Shown: positions 24,432 to 33,892, numbered from the stretch's first letter. The stretch is DNA of 53,600 nt from Flavobacteriia bacterium (GCA_013298525.1 JAAFHW010000010.1:1-53600), one strand, 5' to 3'. Notes: generated by a model not told the origin, from the letters alone. Made by a program: numbers and translations.

Positions 24432-25778
24432 ATGCTAAATATTTCTAAAAAAAATCCGATAATCGAAAATATAGATCAATACAGTACTGTAAAAAGTCTT
24501 GCCAATAGACCACATTACAAAATATTGAACAAAATAATCCTATATGTATCCATACTTGGAGTTGTAATTTTATTTCTACCTTGGACGCAAAACATTTCTG
24601 GTTCAGGAGCTGTTACAACCCTAAAGCCTAATCAAAGACCTCAAACTATCCAATCTGCAATTGCTGGTAGAATAGAAAAATGGTACGTTCAAGAAGGTGA
24701 TTTTGTAAAAAAAGGCGACACTATTCTTTTCATTTCCGAAATTAAAGAAGATTATTTCGATCCAAATTTAGTTGAAAATACTAAAAGTCAAGTTGATGCT
24801 AAAAAAATGGCAGGCGAATCGTATGGTGGAAAAGTAACTTCACTTTCGGCTCAAATCAATGCCATTGAAAACGAAAGAATCTTAAAATTACAACAAGCAC
24901 AAAACAAAATTCGCCAAGGAGTTTTAAAAGTGAAAAGCGATAGTATGGATTTAGAAGCCGTAAAAACCCAAATAAAAATCGCCAATACACAATTCAATCG
25001 TTCGGTAACTTTAAACAAAGAAGGATTAAAACCGCTAACCGATGTAGAGGAAAAAAGATTAAAATTGCAAGAAGTTGAAGCCAAAATCATCACTCAAGAA
25101 AACAAACTTCTAGCCAGTAAAAACGAGTTAATAAACGCAAAAGTTGAAGTAAACAGAATCAGTGCTGAATATGCTGAAAAAAGTTCTAAGGCAAGAAGTG
25201 ATCAATTCACGGCTTTAAGCAGCCAATATGATACTGAAGCTCAAGTTAATAAATTACAAAATCAATATGTAAATTACCAAATTCGTAACGGAATGTACTA
25301 CATAAAAGCGCCTCAAGATGGTTATGTAAACCGTGCCATTCAATCGGGAATTGGAGAGACTATTAAAGAAGGAACACAGATTGTAAGTATAATGCCTTCA
25401 AAATACGACATAGCTGTAGAAACTTATGTTTCACCAACCGATTTACCTTTAATTCACAAAGGCGAAAAAGTTAGAATTTGGTTTGATGGTTGGCCTACAA
25501 TTGTGTTTTCGGGTTGGCCAAATATGAGCTATGGAACTTTTGGCGGAAAAATTGTTGCCATTGAAAATTTCATTTCTCCAAATGGAAAATTTAGAGTTTT
25601 AATTGCACCTGATGAAAAAGAAGAAGCTTGGCCAAAACAAGTCAGTATTGGGTCAGGCGCACAAACATTGGCTTTGTTAGACAATGTACCAATTTGGTTT
25701 GAATTATGGCGAACATTAAATGGTTTTCCACCAAATTATTACCAACCAAAAGGTGAAACATCAAAAGAGAAAAAGTAA
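24432..25778 (+). CDS. HlyD-family membrane-fusion (periplasmic adaptor) protein
   Basis: This 448-residue protein has one N-terminal membrane helix (about residues 31-50). A biotinyl-lipoyl half-motif follows (IAGRIEKWYVQEGDFVKKGD), then a long coiled-coil hairpin (about 110-270), the second lipoyl half (IKAPQDGYVNRAIQSG) and a beta-barrel region. It would bridge the ABC protein and the TolC channel across the periplasm. The gene is six bases downstream of the ABC gene and its stop overlaps the start of the TolC gene (TAATG), so the three are tightly coupled. Confidence 0.94.
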   Translation: MLNISKKNPIIENIDQYSTVKSLANRPHYKILNKIILYVSILGVVILFLPWTQNISGSGAVTTLKPNQRPQTIQSAIAGRIEKWYVQEGDFVKKGDTILFISEIKEDYFDPNLVENTKSQVDAKKMAGESYGGKVTSLSAQINAIENERILKLQQAQNKIRQGVLKVKSDSMDLEAVKTQIKIANTQFNRSVTLNKEGLKPLTDVEEKRLKLQEVEAKIITQENKLLASKNELINAKVEVNRISAEYAEKSSKARSDQFTALSSQYDTEAQVNKLQNQYVNYQIRNGMYYIKAPQDGYVNRAIQSGIGETIKEGTQIVSIMPSKYDIAVETYVSPTDLPLIHKGEKVRIWFDGWPTIVFSGWPNMSYGTFGGKIVAIENFISPNGKFRVLIAPDEKEEAWPKQVSIGSGAQTLALLDNVPIWFELWRTLNGFPPNYYQPKGETSKEKK

Positions 25779-27169
25779 TGAAACGAGTTCAAATTATAGT
25801 CTTTCTGTTTTTCTATAGCTTTGTTTTTGGTCAAGAAAAAAACCTTCAAGAACTCACCTATAATGAGTATTTGGGCTATGTAAAAAAATACCATCCAATG
25901 GTAAAAAGTGCTAATCTTGAAGTCAATAGCGCTCAAGCCAACTTAATGATGGCACGCGGTGGATTTGATCCAAAAATAGAAGTCGATTTTGACAAAAAAC
26001 AATTTAAAGACAGCCAATATTATTCACTTTTAAACAGCAGTTTCAAAATACCAACTTGGTATGGTATTGAAGTAAAAGCAGGTTTTGACAACAGCGAAGG
26101 TGTTTTTTTAAATCCGCAAAATACTCTTCCTAATCAAGGATTAACTTCGCTTGGAATTACGGTTCCACTTGGTCAAGGATTATTGATAAATCAAAGAATG
26201 GCCGATTTACGAAAAGCCAAAATCCAAATCCAATTAAGTCAAGCGGAACGAAAATTACAAGCTATTGAAGTTTTATACAACGCATCTGTCGCCTATTTCA
26301 ATTGGAAACGAAATTACAGCGAAGTACAACTTTACACCGAGTATTTAAAAAATGCGGAAATACGTTTTAATGGTGTAGCAAGTTTAATAAAAAATGGTGA
26401 CAAACCAGCAATAGATAGTGTTGAAGCTGGAATCATTGTAAGAAACAGAAAACTTAGTCTTGAAGATTCACAATTGAAATTGATAAAATCTAAATTAGAA
26501 TTATCTAACTTTTTATGGCTTGAAAACAATGTTCCTTTGGAATTACAAGACACTATTATTCCAGAGATAAAACTTGAAAACACAATAAAAGAAACTTTAA
26601 AAACAAACGAACTTTTAGTAGAAAACATTTCGATAGAAAACCATCCAAAAATTAATTCACTTCAAAGTAAATTGGATATTTTAGAAGTAGAACGCAAACT
26701 AAAAGCCAACAGTTTGTTGCCAAAAATTGATTTAGGGTATCATTATTTATCTGAACAAAGCGCTTGGAGTAATACCAACTTCAATAACTATAAAGTAGGC
26801 GTAAATTTTAGTTTTCCTATTTTTTTAAGAAAAGAACGTGGCGGATTGCAATTGGCAAAATTCAAAATTCAAGACACCCAATATTCACTCGATTTAGAAC
26901 GTGTTCAACTTAAAAACAAAATCAACGCACAACAAACCGAAATCAATTCACTTGAAAGACAACGAAAATTAATTTCAGATTTAGTGAAAGATTACAACAC
27001 GATGTTGACGTCAGAAGAACGTTTGTTTTCTTTTGGAGAAAGTTCGATTTTCTTAATCAACTCAAGAGAAAACAACTTGGTAAGTTCACAATTATCGGAG
27101 TTGAGTTTGGAAAATCGTTATTTAATTTCGAATGCCGAATTATTTAAAATAATGGCCAATCCAGATTAA
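25778..27169 (+). CDS. TolC-family outer-membrane channel protein
   Basis: This 463-residue protein has a signal peptide (to about VFGQ). It shows the repeated TolC architecture of long helices with short strands: SANLEVNSAQANLMMARGGF in the first half and HPKINSLQSKLDILEVERKL in the second, plus VGVNFSFPIFLRKERGG, the usual strand before the second helix pair. Such trimers form the outer-membrane exit duct for ABC/HlyD systems. It is the last gene of the TetR-associated unit and is followed by a strong hairpin shared with the opposing CoA-transferase gene. Confidence 0.94.
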   Translation: MKRVQIIVFLFFYSFVFGQEKNLQELTYNEYLGYVKKYHPMVKSANLEVNSAQANLMMARGGFDPKIEVDFDKKQFKDSQYYSLLNSSFKIPTWYGIEVKAGFDNSEGVFLNPQNTLPNQGLTSLGITVPLGQGLLINQRMADLRKAKIQIQLSQAERKLQAIEVLYNASVAYFNWKRNYSEVQLYTEYLKNAEIRFNGVASLIKNGDKPAIDSVEAGIIVRNRKLSLEDSQLKLIKSKLELSNFLWLENNVPLELQDTIIPEIKLENTIKETLKTNELLVENISIENHPKINSLQSKLDILEVERKLKANSLLPKIDLGYHYLSEQSAWSNTNFNNYKVGVNFSFPIFLRKERGGLQLAKFKIQDTQYSLDLERVQLKNKINAQQTEINSLERQRKLISDLVKDYNTMLTSEERLFSFGESSIFLINSRENNLVSSQLSELSLENRYLISNAELFKIMANPD

Positions 27170-27172
27170 TAA

Positions 27173-27208
27173 TTCAATTGCCTCGAGCTTAAACTCTAGG
27201 CAATTGAA
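27173..27208. terminator. hairpin terminator between tolC-like and CoA-transferase genes
   Basis: TTCAATTGCCT and AGGCAATTGAA form an 11-bp stem, extended past one mismatch by GAG/CTC, with a six-base loop. It lies between convergent 3' ends. T-runs are short on both sides, so it may act bidirectionally but not very strongly. Confidence 0.65.
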
Positions 27209-27210
27209 AA

Positions 27211-28485
27211 CTACATATTATTTAGCATTTCATAATACTGTCTATCAATACTTTCTTGATGATTTGGATGTGCAATTCGAACCATTTCGCCAACTCTTTG
27301 ACGAAGCGTTTTACCATATAAATCTGCAATTCCGTTTTCAGTAATTATATAATGAACGTGAGAACGAGTAGTCACAACTCCAGCTCCTTGTTTTAAATAA
27401 GGAACAATTCTACTTTCACCTTTTTTAGTGATTGATGGCAATGCAATAATGGCTTTTCCACCTTGACTTAAAGTTGCTCCACGAATAAAATCCATTTGTC
27501 CGCCAACACCAGAAAACATTTTTGCACCAATAGAATCGGCACAAACTTGACCAGTTACATCAACTTCAATAGCTGAATTTATAGAAACCATTTTTGGGTT
27601 TTTTCTAATACGAGCCGTATCATTTACCATTGAAGATTCTTTCATTTCAATAAATGGATTGTCGTTTACAAAATCATACAAACGTTTTGAACCCATTAAA
27701 AATGTAGCTAAAACTCTTCCGCGTAAAGTTCCTTTGTAATTACAATTGATAACGTCATTTTCTATTAAATCAATAACTCCATCCGAGAACATTTCGGTGT
27801 GTAAACCTAAATCTTTGTGGTTTGTAAGTTTACTTAAAGCAGCATTTGGAATAGAACCAATTCCCATTTGAAGTGTACTTTTATCTTCGATTAATGAAGC
27901 AACCAAAGAACCTATTTTTTCTTCTTCTATTGAAAATGGAACAGGATCATGACCATAAATTGGCACATCAACCTCAACTAAATAATCAATTTCAGACACA
28001 TGAAGAATTCCATCACCAAAAGTTCTTGGCATCTGCGGATTCACTTGTGCAATTACAATTTTAGCGTTTTCAATGGCAGCAACAGTAGCTTCTACAGAAA
28101 CGCCTAGCGAACAATAACCATGTCTATCTGGTGGCGAAACGTGAATAAACGCAACATCTAATGGCAAAACATTTTTACGAAACAAATGAGGAAGCTCACT
28201 TAGAAAAACTGGTGTATAAGAACCATTTCCTGCTTTTAAAGTGTGACGAACATTGGCTCCAATAAAAAACGAATTTACATGAAAACTTTCTGCTAATTCA
28301 GGGTTTGCGTAGCGCGCTTCTCCTTCTACATGAAGATGACAAATTTCGACATTTCTTAACTCAGATGCTCTTTCGGTTAGTGCGTTGGCTAATATAGTTG
28401 GTGCTGCTGCGGCAGCTTGAAGATAGACTCTATCTCCAGATTTTACGACTTTTACAGCTTCTGCTGCGGTAACATATTTACTCAT
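27211..28485 (-). CDS. acetyl-CoA hydrolase / CoA-transferase family protein (4-hydroxybutyrate CoA-transferase-like)
   Basis: This 424-residue cytoplasmic enzyme belongs to the acetyl-CoA hydrolase/transferase family. Visible features are VHVSPPDRHGYCSLG-type sequence (FIHVSPPDRHGYCSLG), MGIGSIPNAAL, LHTEMFSDGVIDL with the probable catalytic Glu, GGQMDFIRGA, and the C-terminal VVTTRSHVHYIITENGIADL. It moves CoA between carboxylates or hydrolyses acyl-CoA; the sequence fits the 4-hydroxybutyrate/butyryl group better than the long acetyl-CoA hydrolases, but the substrate is open. It is a single minus-strand gene. Confidence 0.92.
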   Translation of the reverse strand: MSKYVTAAEAVKVVKSGDRVYLQAAAAAPTILANALTERASELRNVEICHLHVEGEARYANPELAESFHVNSFFIGANVRHTLKAGNGSYTPVFLSELPHLFRKNVLPLDVAFIHVSPPDRHGYCSLGVSVEATVAAIENAKIVIAQVNPQMPRTFGDGILHVSEIDYLVEVDVPIYGHDPVPFSIEEEKIGSLVASLIEDKSTLQMGIGSIPNAALSKLTNHKDLGLHTEMFSDGVIDLIENDVINCNYKGTLRGRVLATFLMGSKRLYDFVNDNPFIEMKESSMVNDTARIRKNPKMVSINSAIEVDVTGQVCADSIGAKMFSGVGGQMDFIRGATLSQGGKAIIALPSITKKGESRIVPYLKQGAGVVTTRSHVHYIITENGIADLYGKTLRQRVGEMVRIAHPNHQESIDRQYYEMLNNM

Positions 28486-28631
28486 ACCTAATAAATTTTG
28501 TACAAAGTTAAAATTGGAATTTTTTAAAAAATATGATAAAACTCATGATTAAATAATTTTTCAAACGTAAAATTCAAAGTTCAAACGATAATGCTAAAAT
28601 ACAATAATTTAAGTTTAAAAATTTCTGCAAA

Positions 28632-28659
28632 CTGAATACTGAACACTGAACACTGAACA
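28632..28659. repeat. heptamer tandem repeat (CTGAACA) x4
   Basis: CTGAATA is followed by three perfect CTGAACA units, ending directly before the -7 box of the map promoter. Confidence 0.85.
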
Positions 28660-28660
28660 C

Positions 28661-28668
28661 TATTTTTG
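28661..28668 (+). promoter_or_regulatory. -7 element upstream of map
   Basis: TATTTTTG matches TAnnTTTG, 19 bases before the start codon. The -33 region is occupied by the CTGAACA heptamer repeat and offers no clear TTG. Confidence 0.5.
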
Positions 28669-28687
28669 CGGTCTGAAATTTAGAAAA

Positions 28688-29503
28688 ATGATTATTCCAA
28701 AAACAAGAGAGGAAATTGAGTTAATGCGTGAAAGTGCATTATTAGTTTCTAAAACATTGGGCGAAATTGCAAAAGTGATTAAACCAGGTGTAACTACTTT
28801 ACAATTAGATAAATTAGCTGAAGAATTCATTCGAGACAATGGCGGAGTTCCAGGATTTCTTGGGCTTTATGGTTTCCCAAATTCTTTGTGTATGAGTCCG
28901 AATGCGCAAGTAGTCCATGGAATTCCGAATGCAAAACCTTTGGAAGAAGGCGATGTAATTTCAGTAGATTGTGGTGTTTTGATGAATGAATTTTATGGTG
29001 ACCACGCTTATAGTTTTGAAATTGGTGAAGTTGCTCCTGAAGTAAAAAAACTTCTTAAAGTGACTAAAGAAAGTCTTTATGTTGGAATAAGAGAATTTCG
29101 TACAGGAAATAGAGTTGAAGATGTAGGAAACGCAATTCAAAAATATTGTGAAGGTCACGGATATGGTGTCGTTCGCGAACTTGTAGGTCACGGATTAGGA
29201 AGAAAAATGCACGAAGATCCAGAAATGCCAAATTACGGAAAACGTGGTAGAGGAAAAATGTTTGTGGAAGGCATGGTTGTTGCTATTGAACCAATGATAA
29301 ACATGGGAACAAAAAACATAAAACAACTAAAAGATGGTTGGACAATTTTAACAGCCGACGGAAAACCAAGTGCTCATTTTGAACACGACGTTGCCTTAAT
29401 CGACGGAAAACCAGAAATTTTATCGACTTTCAAATACATTTATGATGCTTTAGGAATTGTAAGTGATGAAGAAAAGGAGTTCAGAAATCATTACACATTA
29501 TAA
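28688..29503 (+). CDS. map: type I methionine aminopeptidase
   Basis: This 271-residue enzyme removes the initiator methionine from nascent proteins. The five metal ligands of the pita-bread fold are in sequence context: VISVDCGV (Asp), YGDHAYSFEIGE (Asp), GHGLGRKMHEDP (His), VAIEPM (Glu) and AHFEHDVALI (Glu). The substrate His is in QVVHGIP. The length is usual for type I enzymes. A methyltransferase gene follows 28 bases downstream and may be co-transcribed. Confidence 0.97.
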   Translation: MIIPKTREEIELMRESALLVSKTLGEIAKVIKPGVTTLQLDKLAEEFIRDNGGVPGFLGLYGFPNSLCMSPNAQVVHGIPNAKPLEEGDVISVDCGVLMNEFYGDHAYSFEIGEVAPEVKKLLKVTKESLYVGIREFRTGNRVEDVGNAIQKYCEGHGYGVVRELVGHGLGRKMHEDPEMPNYGKRGRGKMFVEGMVVAIEPMINMGTKNIKQLKDGWTILTADGKPSAHFEHDVALIDGKPEILSTFKYIYDALGIVSDEEKEFRNHYTL

Positions 29504-29531
29504 AGTTTTTACAAATTTGCATCCAAAATAA

Positions 29532-30302
29532 ATGAAAAAAATATTCAAGTTCATATTAAATACCATTCCTCGTCCGATATTGATTCGTTTGAGTATTGTG
29601 GTGCGTCCAATTTTGGCTTTTTTATTAAAAGGAAGTCGTTTCACAGATCCTATTGACGGAAAAAGTTTTCGAATGTTTTTGCATTATGGTTATGGAAATC
29701 AAAGAAATAACGTGCTTTCTCCGAGCACTTTGTCATTAGAAAGACATCGTTTATTGTGGTTGTATTTACAAAATGAAACTGATTTTTTTACTGCTACAGA
29801 AAAGAAAAAGGTACTACATTTTGCTCCTGAACAAGAGTTTTACAAACGTTTCAAGAAGCAAACTAACATCAATTATACTACAACCGATTTACTTTCGCCT
29901 TTAGCAGATGTAAAAGCTGATATTTGCAATTTGCCGTTTGAAGATAATCAATACGATATAATTCTTTGCAACCACGTTTTAGAACACATTCCAGATGACA
30001 CTAAAGCCATGCAAGAATTGTTTAGAGTTTTAAAACCCGGCGGAATGGGAATCTTTCAAATTCCACAGGATTTATCAAGAGCAACTACTTTTTCTGATGA
30101 TACTATTGTTGACCAAAAAGAAAGAGCCAAAATTTTCGGCCAATATGATCACGTTCGCGTTTACGGTAGAGATTATTTTGACAAATTAAGAAGCATAGGA
30201 TTTAGAGTTATCGAAGAAGATTACACTTCTAAACTTGCACCAGAATTAGTAGAAAAATATTGTTTAGCAAAAGGCGAAATTATTCCAGTTTGTTTTAAAT
30301 AA
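29532..30302 (+). CDS. class I SAM-dependent methyltransferase
   Basis: This 256-residue protein has a Methyltransf_11-type core. KKVLHFAPEQEFYKRF replaces the usual glycine-rich loop, DICNLPFEDNQYDIILCNHV carries the acidic and post-I motifs, and LEHIPDDTKAMQELFRVLKP is followed by GGMGIFQIP. The N-terminal 30 residues are basic and hydrophobic, perhaps membrane-associating. The substrate is unknown. The lack of a standard GxGxG loop is notable, but the remaining motifs are well kept. It follows map closely. Confidence 0.88.
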   Translation: MKKIFKFILNTIPRPILIRLSIVVRPILAFLLKGSRFTDPIDGKSFRMFLHYGYGNQRNNVLSPSTLSLERHRLLWLYLQNETDFFTATEKKKVLHFAPEQEFYKRFKKQTNINYTTTDLLSPLADVKADICNLPFEDNQYDIILCNHVLEHIPDDTKAMQELFRVLKPGGMGIFQIPQDLSRATTFSDDTIVDQKERAKIFGQYDHVRVYGRDYFDKLRSIGFRVIEEDYTSKLAPELVEKYCLAKGEIIPVCFK

Positions 30303-30334
30303 TTTATTGGCATAATTGTAGATAATAATATTTA

Positions 30335-30342
30335 GTATCTTT
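30335..30342 (+). promoter_or_regulatory. -7-like element upstream of the T9SS plug gene
   Basis: TATCTTTA differs from TAnnTTTG in the last base. TTG at 30316-30318 stands 16 bases upstream, and the start codon is 15 bases downstream. Confidence 0.4.
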
Positions 30343-30357
30343 ACGTTTGATAATAAA

Positions 30358-31614
30358 ATGATTATGTTGAAAAAATATTTATCTATTGTACTTTTTTTAT
30401 ATGCAATTTCAATTTCCTTTTCACAAGAAAAAGAAGTTAATCCTCCATATCATATCAAAACGATATCTTTTGTTCAAAACGGACAGAATGCAATTCCGTT
30501 GTTTCAATTAGGAGATTCATTTCAATTGCAGTTTGATGATTTACATGGAACTGAAGACAATTACTACTATAAGATAATGCATTGTGACTACGACTGGAAA
30601 CAATCCCAATTATCCATCAATGAATATCTAACAGGTTTTGATAATCAACGAATTCAGGATTACACCAATTCCCTAAATGCACTCCAAATATATTCGCACT
30701 ACAGAATTCCATTTCCCAATAAACTGACACAATTAAAAGTTAGTGGTAACTATGTAATCAGTATTCTTAATGAAGACCAGGAAGTTGTTTTCTCAAGAAA
30801 ATTTATTATTTATGAACCATTGGTTTCTGTACCAATGCAAGTTAAAAGAGCTAGAAATGTTAAAGACGTTGAATACAAACACAACATTGATTTTGCAATA
30901 AAATCTAATACTATTACGTTTCAAAGTCCGCTTAAGAATGTGAAAGTACTTTTAATGCAAAACGGAAAATTCAACAACGCTATCAGTGATATAAAACCAA
31001 TGTACACCATTGGTAATGATTTGATTTATAAATATGATTCCGAAACTCAATTTTGGGCAGGCAACGAATATCTATTTTTTGAAAATAAAAACATAAGAGC
31101 AGCTAACAATAGTATTGCAAGAATTGATACTGAAGGTGGTTTGTATAATTGTTTTTTGTACACTAGCAATGCAAGAGCTAAAAATCCTTACACCTATTGG
31201 CCAGACATCAATGGTAATTTTAGCATTAAAAATATAAGCGCAGAAAATGATGAGATCGAAGCTGATTACGCATGGATATACTTCTCATTATCTGCTCCAT
31301 CATTTTATCAAAATAAAGATATTTTCATCACTGGAATGTTTAATAATTACGCACTTACAGATGAAAACAAAATGGAATACAATGCTAAAAAAGGCATTTA
31401 TGAAAAAGCCTTGATGATTAAACAAGGTTTTACCAATTTCAATTATACTATAGCAGATAAAAGTGGAAAAGTTGATGAAGCCAGCGCTATTGATGGTAAT
31501 TTTTATCAAACTGAGAACAATTATTTTGCCATAATCTATTATCGTGAAAACAATCAAAGATATGATAGAGTTATTGGAAAAGGAGTTGCAACTTCAACAG
31601 ACATAATCAATTAA
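30358..31614 (+). CDS. type IX secretion system plug protein (DUF5103 family)
   Basis: This 418-residue protein has a signal peptide (to about SFSQ). The family-typical start follows: PPYHIKTISFVQ, then LGDSFQLQFDDLHGTEDNYY, YKIMHCDYDWKQSQLSINEY and YSHYRIPFPN. I recognise this as DUF5103, the family of the Plug protein that closes the periplasmic side of the SprA translocon in Flavobacterium johnsoniae. It should act at the outer membrane and permit T9SS export; the T9SS-sorted protein at 33981 would be a cargo. The first of two possible ATGs (30358, 30364) is used. apaG follows, probably from its own promoter. Confidence 0.88.
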   Translation: MIMLKKYLSIVLFLYAISISFSQEKEVNPPYHIKTISFVQNGQNAIPLFQLGDSFQLQFDDLHGTEDNYYYKIMHCDYDWKQSQLSINEYLTGFDNQRIQDYTNSLNALQIYSHYRIPFPNKLTQLKVSGNYVISILNEDQEVVFSRKFIIYEPLVSVPMQVKRARNVKDVEYKHNIDFAIKSNTITFQSPLKNVKVLLMQNGKFNNAISDIKPMYTIGNDLIYKYDSETQFWAGNEYLFFENKNIRAANNSIARIDTEGGLYNCFLYTSNARAKNPYTYWPDINGNFSIKNISAENDEIEADYAWIYFSLSAPSFYQNKDIFITGMFNNYALTDENKMEYNAKKGIYEKALMIKQGFTNFNYTIADKSGKVDEASAIDGNFYQTENNYFAIIYYRENNQRYDRVIGKGVATSTDIIN

Positions 31615-31651
31615 AAAATCTTTAACATAAAAATCACATTGGTTTTTTTAT

Positions 31652-31659
31652 TATTTTTG
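31652..31659 (+). promoter_or_regulatory. -7 element upstream of apaG
   Basis: TATTTTTG matches TAnnTTTG, 22 bases before the apaG start. No clear -33 TTG at the usual spacing. Confidence 0.45.
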
Positions 31660-31681
31660 TAACTTTACAAAAAGTTTGATT

Positions 31682-32068
31682 ATGGTTTCTCAAATCACAA
31701 GAGGCATAAAAATATCAGTTATAACTAGTTTTGAAGGCACCTACTTCAAGAACTACAAGATTCATTTTGCTTTTTCTTACGAGATAACTATTGAAAATCA
31801 TAGTAAAGATTCGGTTCAATTAAATTCTCGTCATTGGGAAATTTTTGATTCACTAAATGACATTGAAGTAGTTGATGGTGAAGGAGTTATAGGAAAAAAA
31901 CCAGTACTAAAACCTGGTGAGTCACATACTTACAGCTCGGGTTGTTTACTTTCTTCTCCACATGGAGCAATGCGTGGTTTTTTTAACATGATTAACTTTA
32001 CTACAACCAAAAATTTTAGAGTAATTGTTCCAACATTTCGTTTGAGTGCACCTTACGCTCTAAATTAA
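31682..32068 (+). CDS. apaG: ApaG domain protein
   Basis: This 128-residue protein is close to the usual ApaG length (about 125) and has the fibronectin-III-like fold signatures HFAFSYEITIENHSKDSVQL, SRHWEIFDSLNDIEVVDGEG, VIGKKPVLKPGESHTYSSG and SPHGAMRGFF. ApaG proteins are linked to magnesium/cobalt sensitivity and bind pyrophosphates; the exact role is not established. I use the ATG at 31682; a TTG two codons upstream is less likely. It is followed by about 165 bases before pruA. Confidence 0.95.
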   Translation: MVSQITRGIKISVITSFEGTYFKNYKIHFAFSYEITIENHSKDSVQLNSRHWEIFDSLNDIEVVDGEGVIGKKPVLKPGESHTYSSGCLLSSPHGAMRGFFNMINFTTTKNFRVIVPTFRLSAPYALN

Positions 32069-32154
32069 TAAGCTTTTATTTTTTAAAAATACATCCGAAA
32101 TTTCTCTCGAAAAGTTTCGTAACATTTGTTATCAAAAATTTAAATTTTCCTTTG

Positions 32155-32162
32155 TACTTTTG
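32155..32162 (+). promoter_or_regulatory. -7 element upstream of pruA
   Basis: TACTTTTG matches TAnnTTTG 71 bases before the start codon, which would give a leader of about 65 bases. A TTTG at 32125-32128 is too far (26 bases) to be a canonical -33. Confidence 0.4.
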
Positions 32163-32233
32163 TTACAAATTAAATAATTCGCATTATTTGAATTATCTAT
32201 TTATCAAATTGTCTAATTTTCAAAATATAAGAT

Positions 32234-33862
32234 ATGCCTAAAGGATTCTTTCACGTACCAAAAGCGGTTAATGAACCTGTAAAATCATACGCTCCAAATT
32301 CTCCAGAAAAAGCAGCTGTTTTAGCCGCATACAAGGAAATGTGGAACGAAACAATCGATGTGCCAATGTATATCGGTTCAGAACAAATTAAAACTGGAAA
32401 CACACGAACAATGTCTGCACCGCATGACCATCAACATATCGTTGGTACTTATCATTTGGCTGAAAAATCACATGTTGAAAAAGCCATAGCTTCAGCATTA
32501 GAAGCTAGAATAAAATGGTCACAAATGCCATGGGAACACAGAGCAGCCATCTTTTTAAAAGCAGCTGAATTAATTGCTGGACCTTATCGTGCAAGAATCA
32601 ATGCTGCAACAATGATTGCTCAATCAAAAACCATTTTTCAAGCAGAAATTGATGCATCGTGTGAATTGATTGACTTTTTACGTTATAACGTAGAATTCAT
32701 GACGCAAATTTATCAAGACCAACCAACTTCAAATTCAGATGTTTGGAATAAAGTAGAATATAGACCGTTAGAAGGTTTTGTTTATGCAATTACTCCTTTT
32801 AACTTTACTGCTATTGCTGCAAATCTTCCTGCAAGTGCCGCTTTAATGGGAAATACAGTTGTTTGGAAACCAAGTGATAGCCAAGTTTTTTCTGCTAAAA
32901 TTATTATTGACGTTTTCAGAGAAGCAGGTGTTCCTGATGGAGTTATTAACGTAGTTTTTGGTGATCCAGTAATGATTACTGATACTGTTTTAGCTTCACC
33001 AGATTTTGCTGGAGTTCACTATACTGGTTCAACCTTCGTTTTCAAAGAAATTTGGAAGAAAATTGGAACACAAATTCATTCTTATAAAACATATCCAAGA
33101 ATAGTTGGTGAAACTGGAGGAAAAGATTTTGTCGTAGCTCATCCATCAGCAAATGTAAAACAAGTAGTAACCGGAATTACTCGTGGTGCTTTTGAATTTC
33201 AAGGTCAAAAATGTTCGGCAGCTTCAAGAGCTTACATTCCTCAAAGTTTATGGCCAGCTGTAAAAGAGCAATTAATTATTGATGTAAATTCAATGAAAAT
33301 GGGAAGTCCAGAAGATTTTTCAAATTTCATTACAGCAGTAATTCACGAAGGTTCTTTTGACAAATTAGCAAGCTATATCGACCAATCAAAAAAAGATGCT
33401 GATGCAGAAATTATCCTTGGTGGAAATTATGATAAATCGAAAGGATATTTCATCGAACCAACAGTTATCGTTACTACAAATCCGAAATATACTACAATGG
33501 AAACAGAACTTTTTGGTCCTGTAATCACTATTTATGTGTATGAAGATACTAAATGGAACGAAACTTTAAAATTGGTAGATGAAACTTCAGAATATGCCTT
33601 AACTGGTGCTATTTTCAGTCAAGACCGATATGCAACAATTGAAGCAACAAAAGCTTTAGAAAACGCAGCTGGAAATTTCTATATCAACGACAAGCCAACT
33701 GGAGCTGTTGTTGGAATGCAACCTTTTGGTGGAGCAAGAGCTTCTGGAACAAATGATAAAGCAGGTTCGATGCAAAACTTATTGCGTTGGGTTTCTCCAA
33801 GAACCATAAAAGAAACTTTTGTAACTCCAGAAGATTACAGATATCCGTTTTTAGGAGAATAG
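32234..33862 (+). CDS. pruA: L-glutamate gamma-semialdehyde dehydrogenase (1-pyrroline-5-carboxylate dehydrogenase)
   Basis: This 542-residue aldehyde dehydrogenase converts glutamate semialdehyde to glutamate, the second step of proline catabolism. The Glu general base is Glu293 in IVGETGGKDF and the nucleophile Cys327 is in GQKCSAASRAY. The NAD-binding ITPFNFTAIAANLPASAALM and the C-terminal FGGARASGTNDKAGS are characteristic of the monofunctional, group 1-type P5C dehydrogenases of eukaryotes and Bacteroidota. It is not fused to a proline dehydrogenase, and no putA-like gene is adjacent. Confidence 0.96.
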   Translation: MPKGFFHVPKAVNEPVKSYAPNSPEKAAVLAAYKEMWNETIDVPMYIGSEQIKTGNTRTMSAPHDHQHIVGTYHLAEKSHVEKAIASALEARIKWSQMPWEHRAAIFLKAAELIAGPYRARINAATMIAQSKTIFQAEIDASCELIDFLRYNVEFMTQIYQDQPTSNSDVWNKVEYRPLEGFVYAITPFNFTAIAANLPASAALMGNTVVWKPSDSQVFSAKIIIDVFREAGVPDGVINVVFGDPVMITDTVLASPDFAGVHYTGSTFVFKEIWKKIGTQIHSYKTYPRIVGETGGKDFVVAHPSANVKQVVTGITRGAFEFQGQKCSAASRAYIPQSLWPAVKEQLIIDVNSMKMGSPEDFSNFITAVIHEGSFDKLASYIDQSKKDADAEIILGGNYDKSKGYFIEPTVIVTTNPKYTTMETELFGPVITIYVYEDTKWNETLKLVDETSEYALTGAIFSQDRYATIEATKALENAAGNFYINDKPTGAVVGMQPFGGARASGTNDKAGSMQNLLRWVSPRTIKETFVTPEDYRYPFLGE

Positions 33863-33866
33863 TTTT

Positions 33867-33885
33867 AAGTACGAAGTACGAAGTA
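33867..33885. repeat. heptamer tandem repeat (AAGTACG) x2.7
   Basis: Two perfect AAGTACG units and a partial third lie between the pruA stop and its terminator. Confidence 0.8.
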
Positions 33886-33892
33886 AAATTTT

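Noticed and set aside
28632..28659. Transcription-factor operator array upstream of map
   Set aside because: The 7-bp units are not palindromic and similar heptamers occur in unrelated places; a repeat-type element is simpler.
30306..30322. Sigma-54 promoter upstream of the T9SS plug gene
   Set aside because: TTGGCA is present but the TTG that follows is at the wrong spacing for a -12 element.
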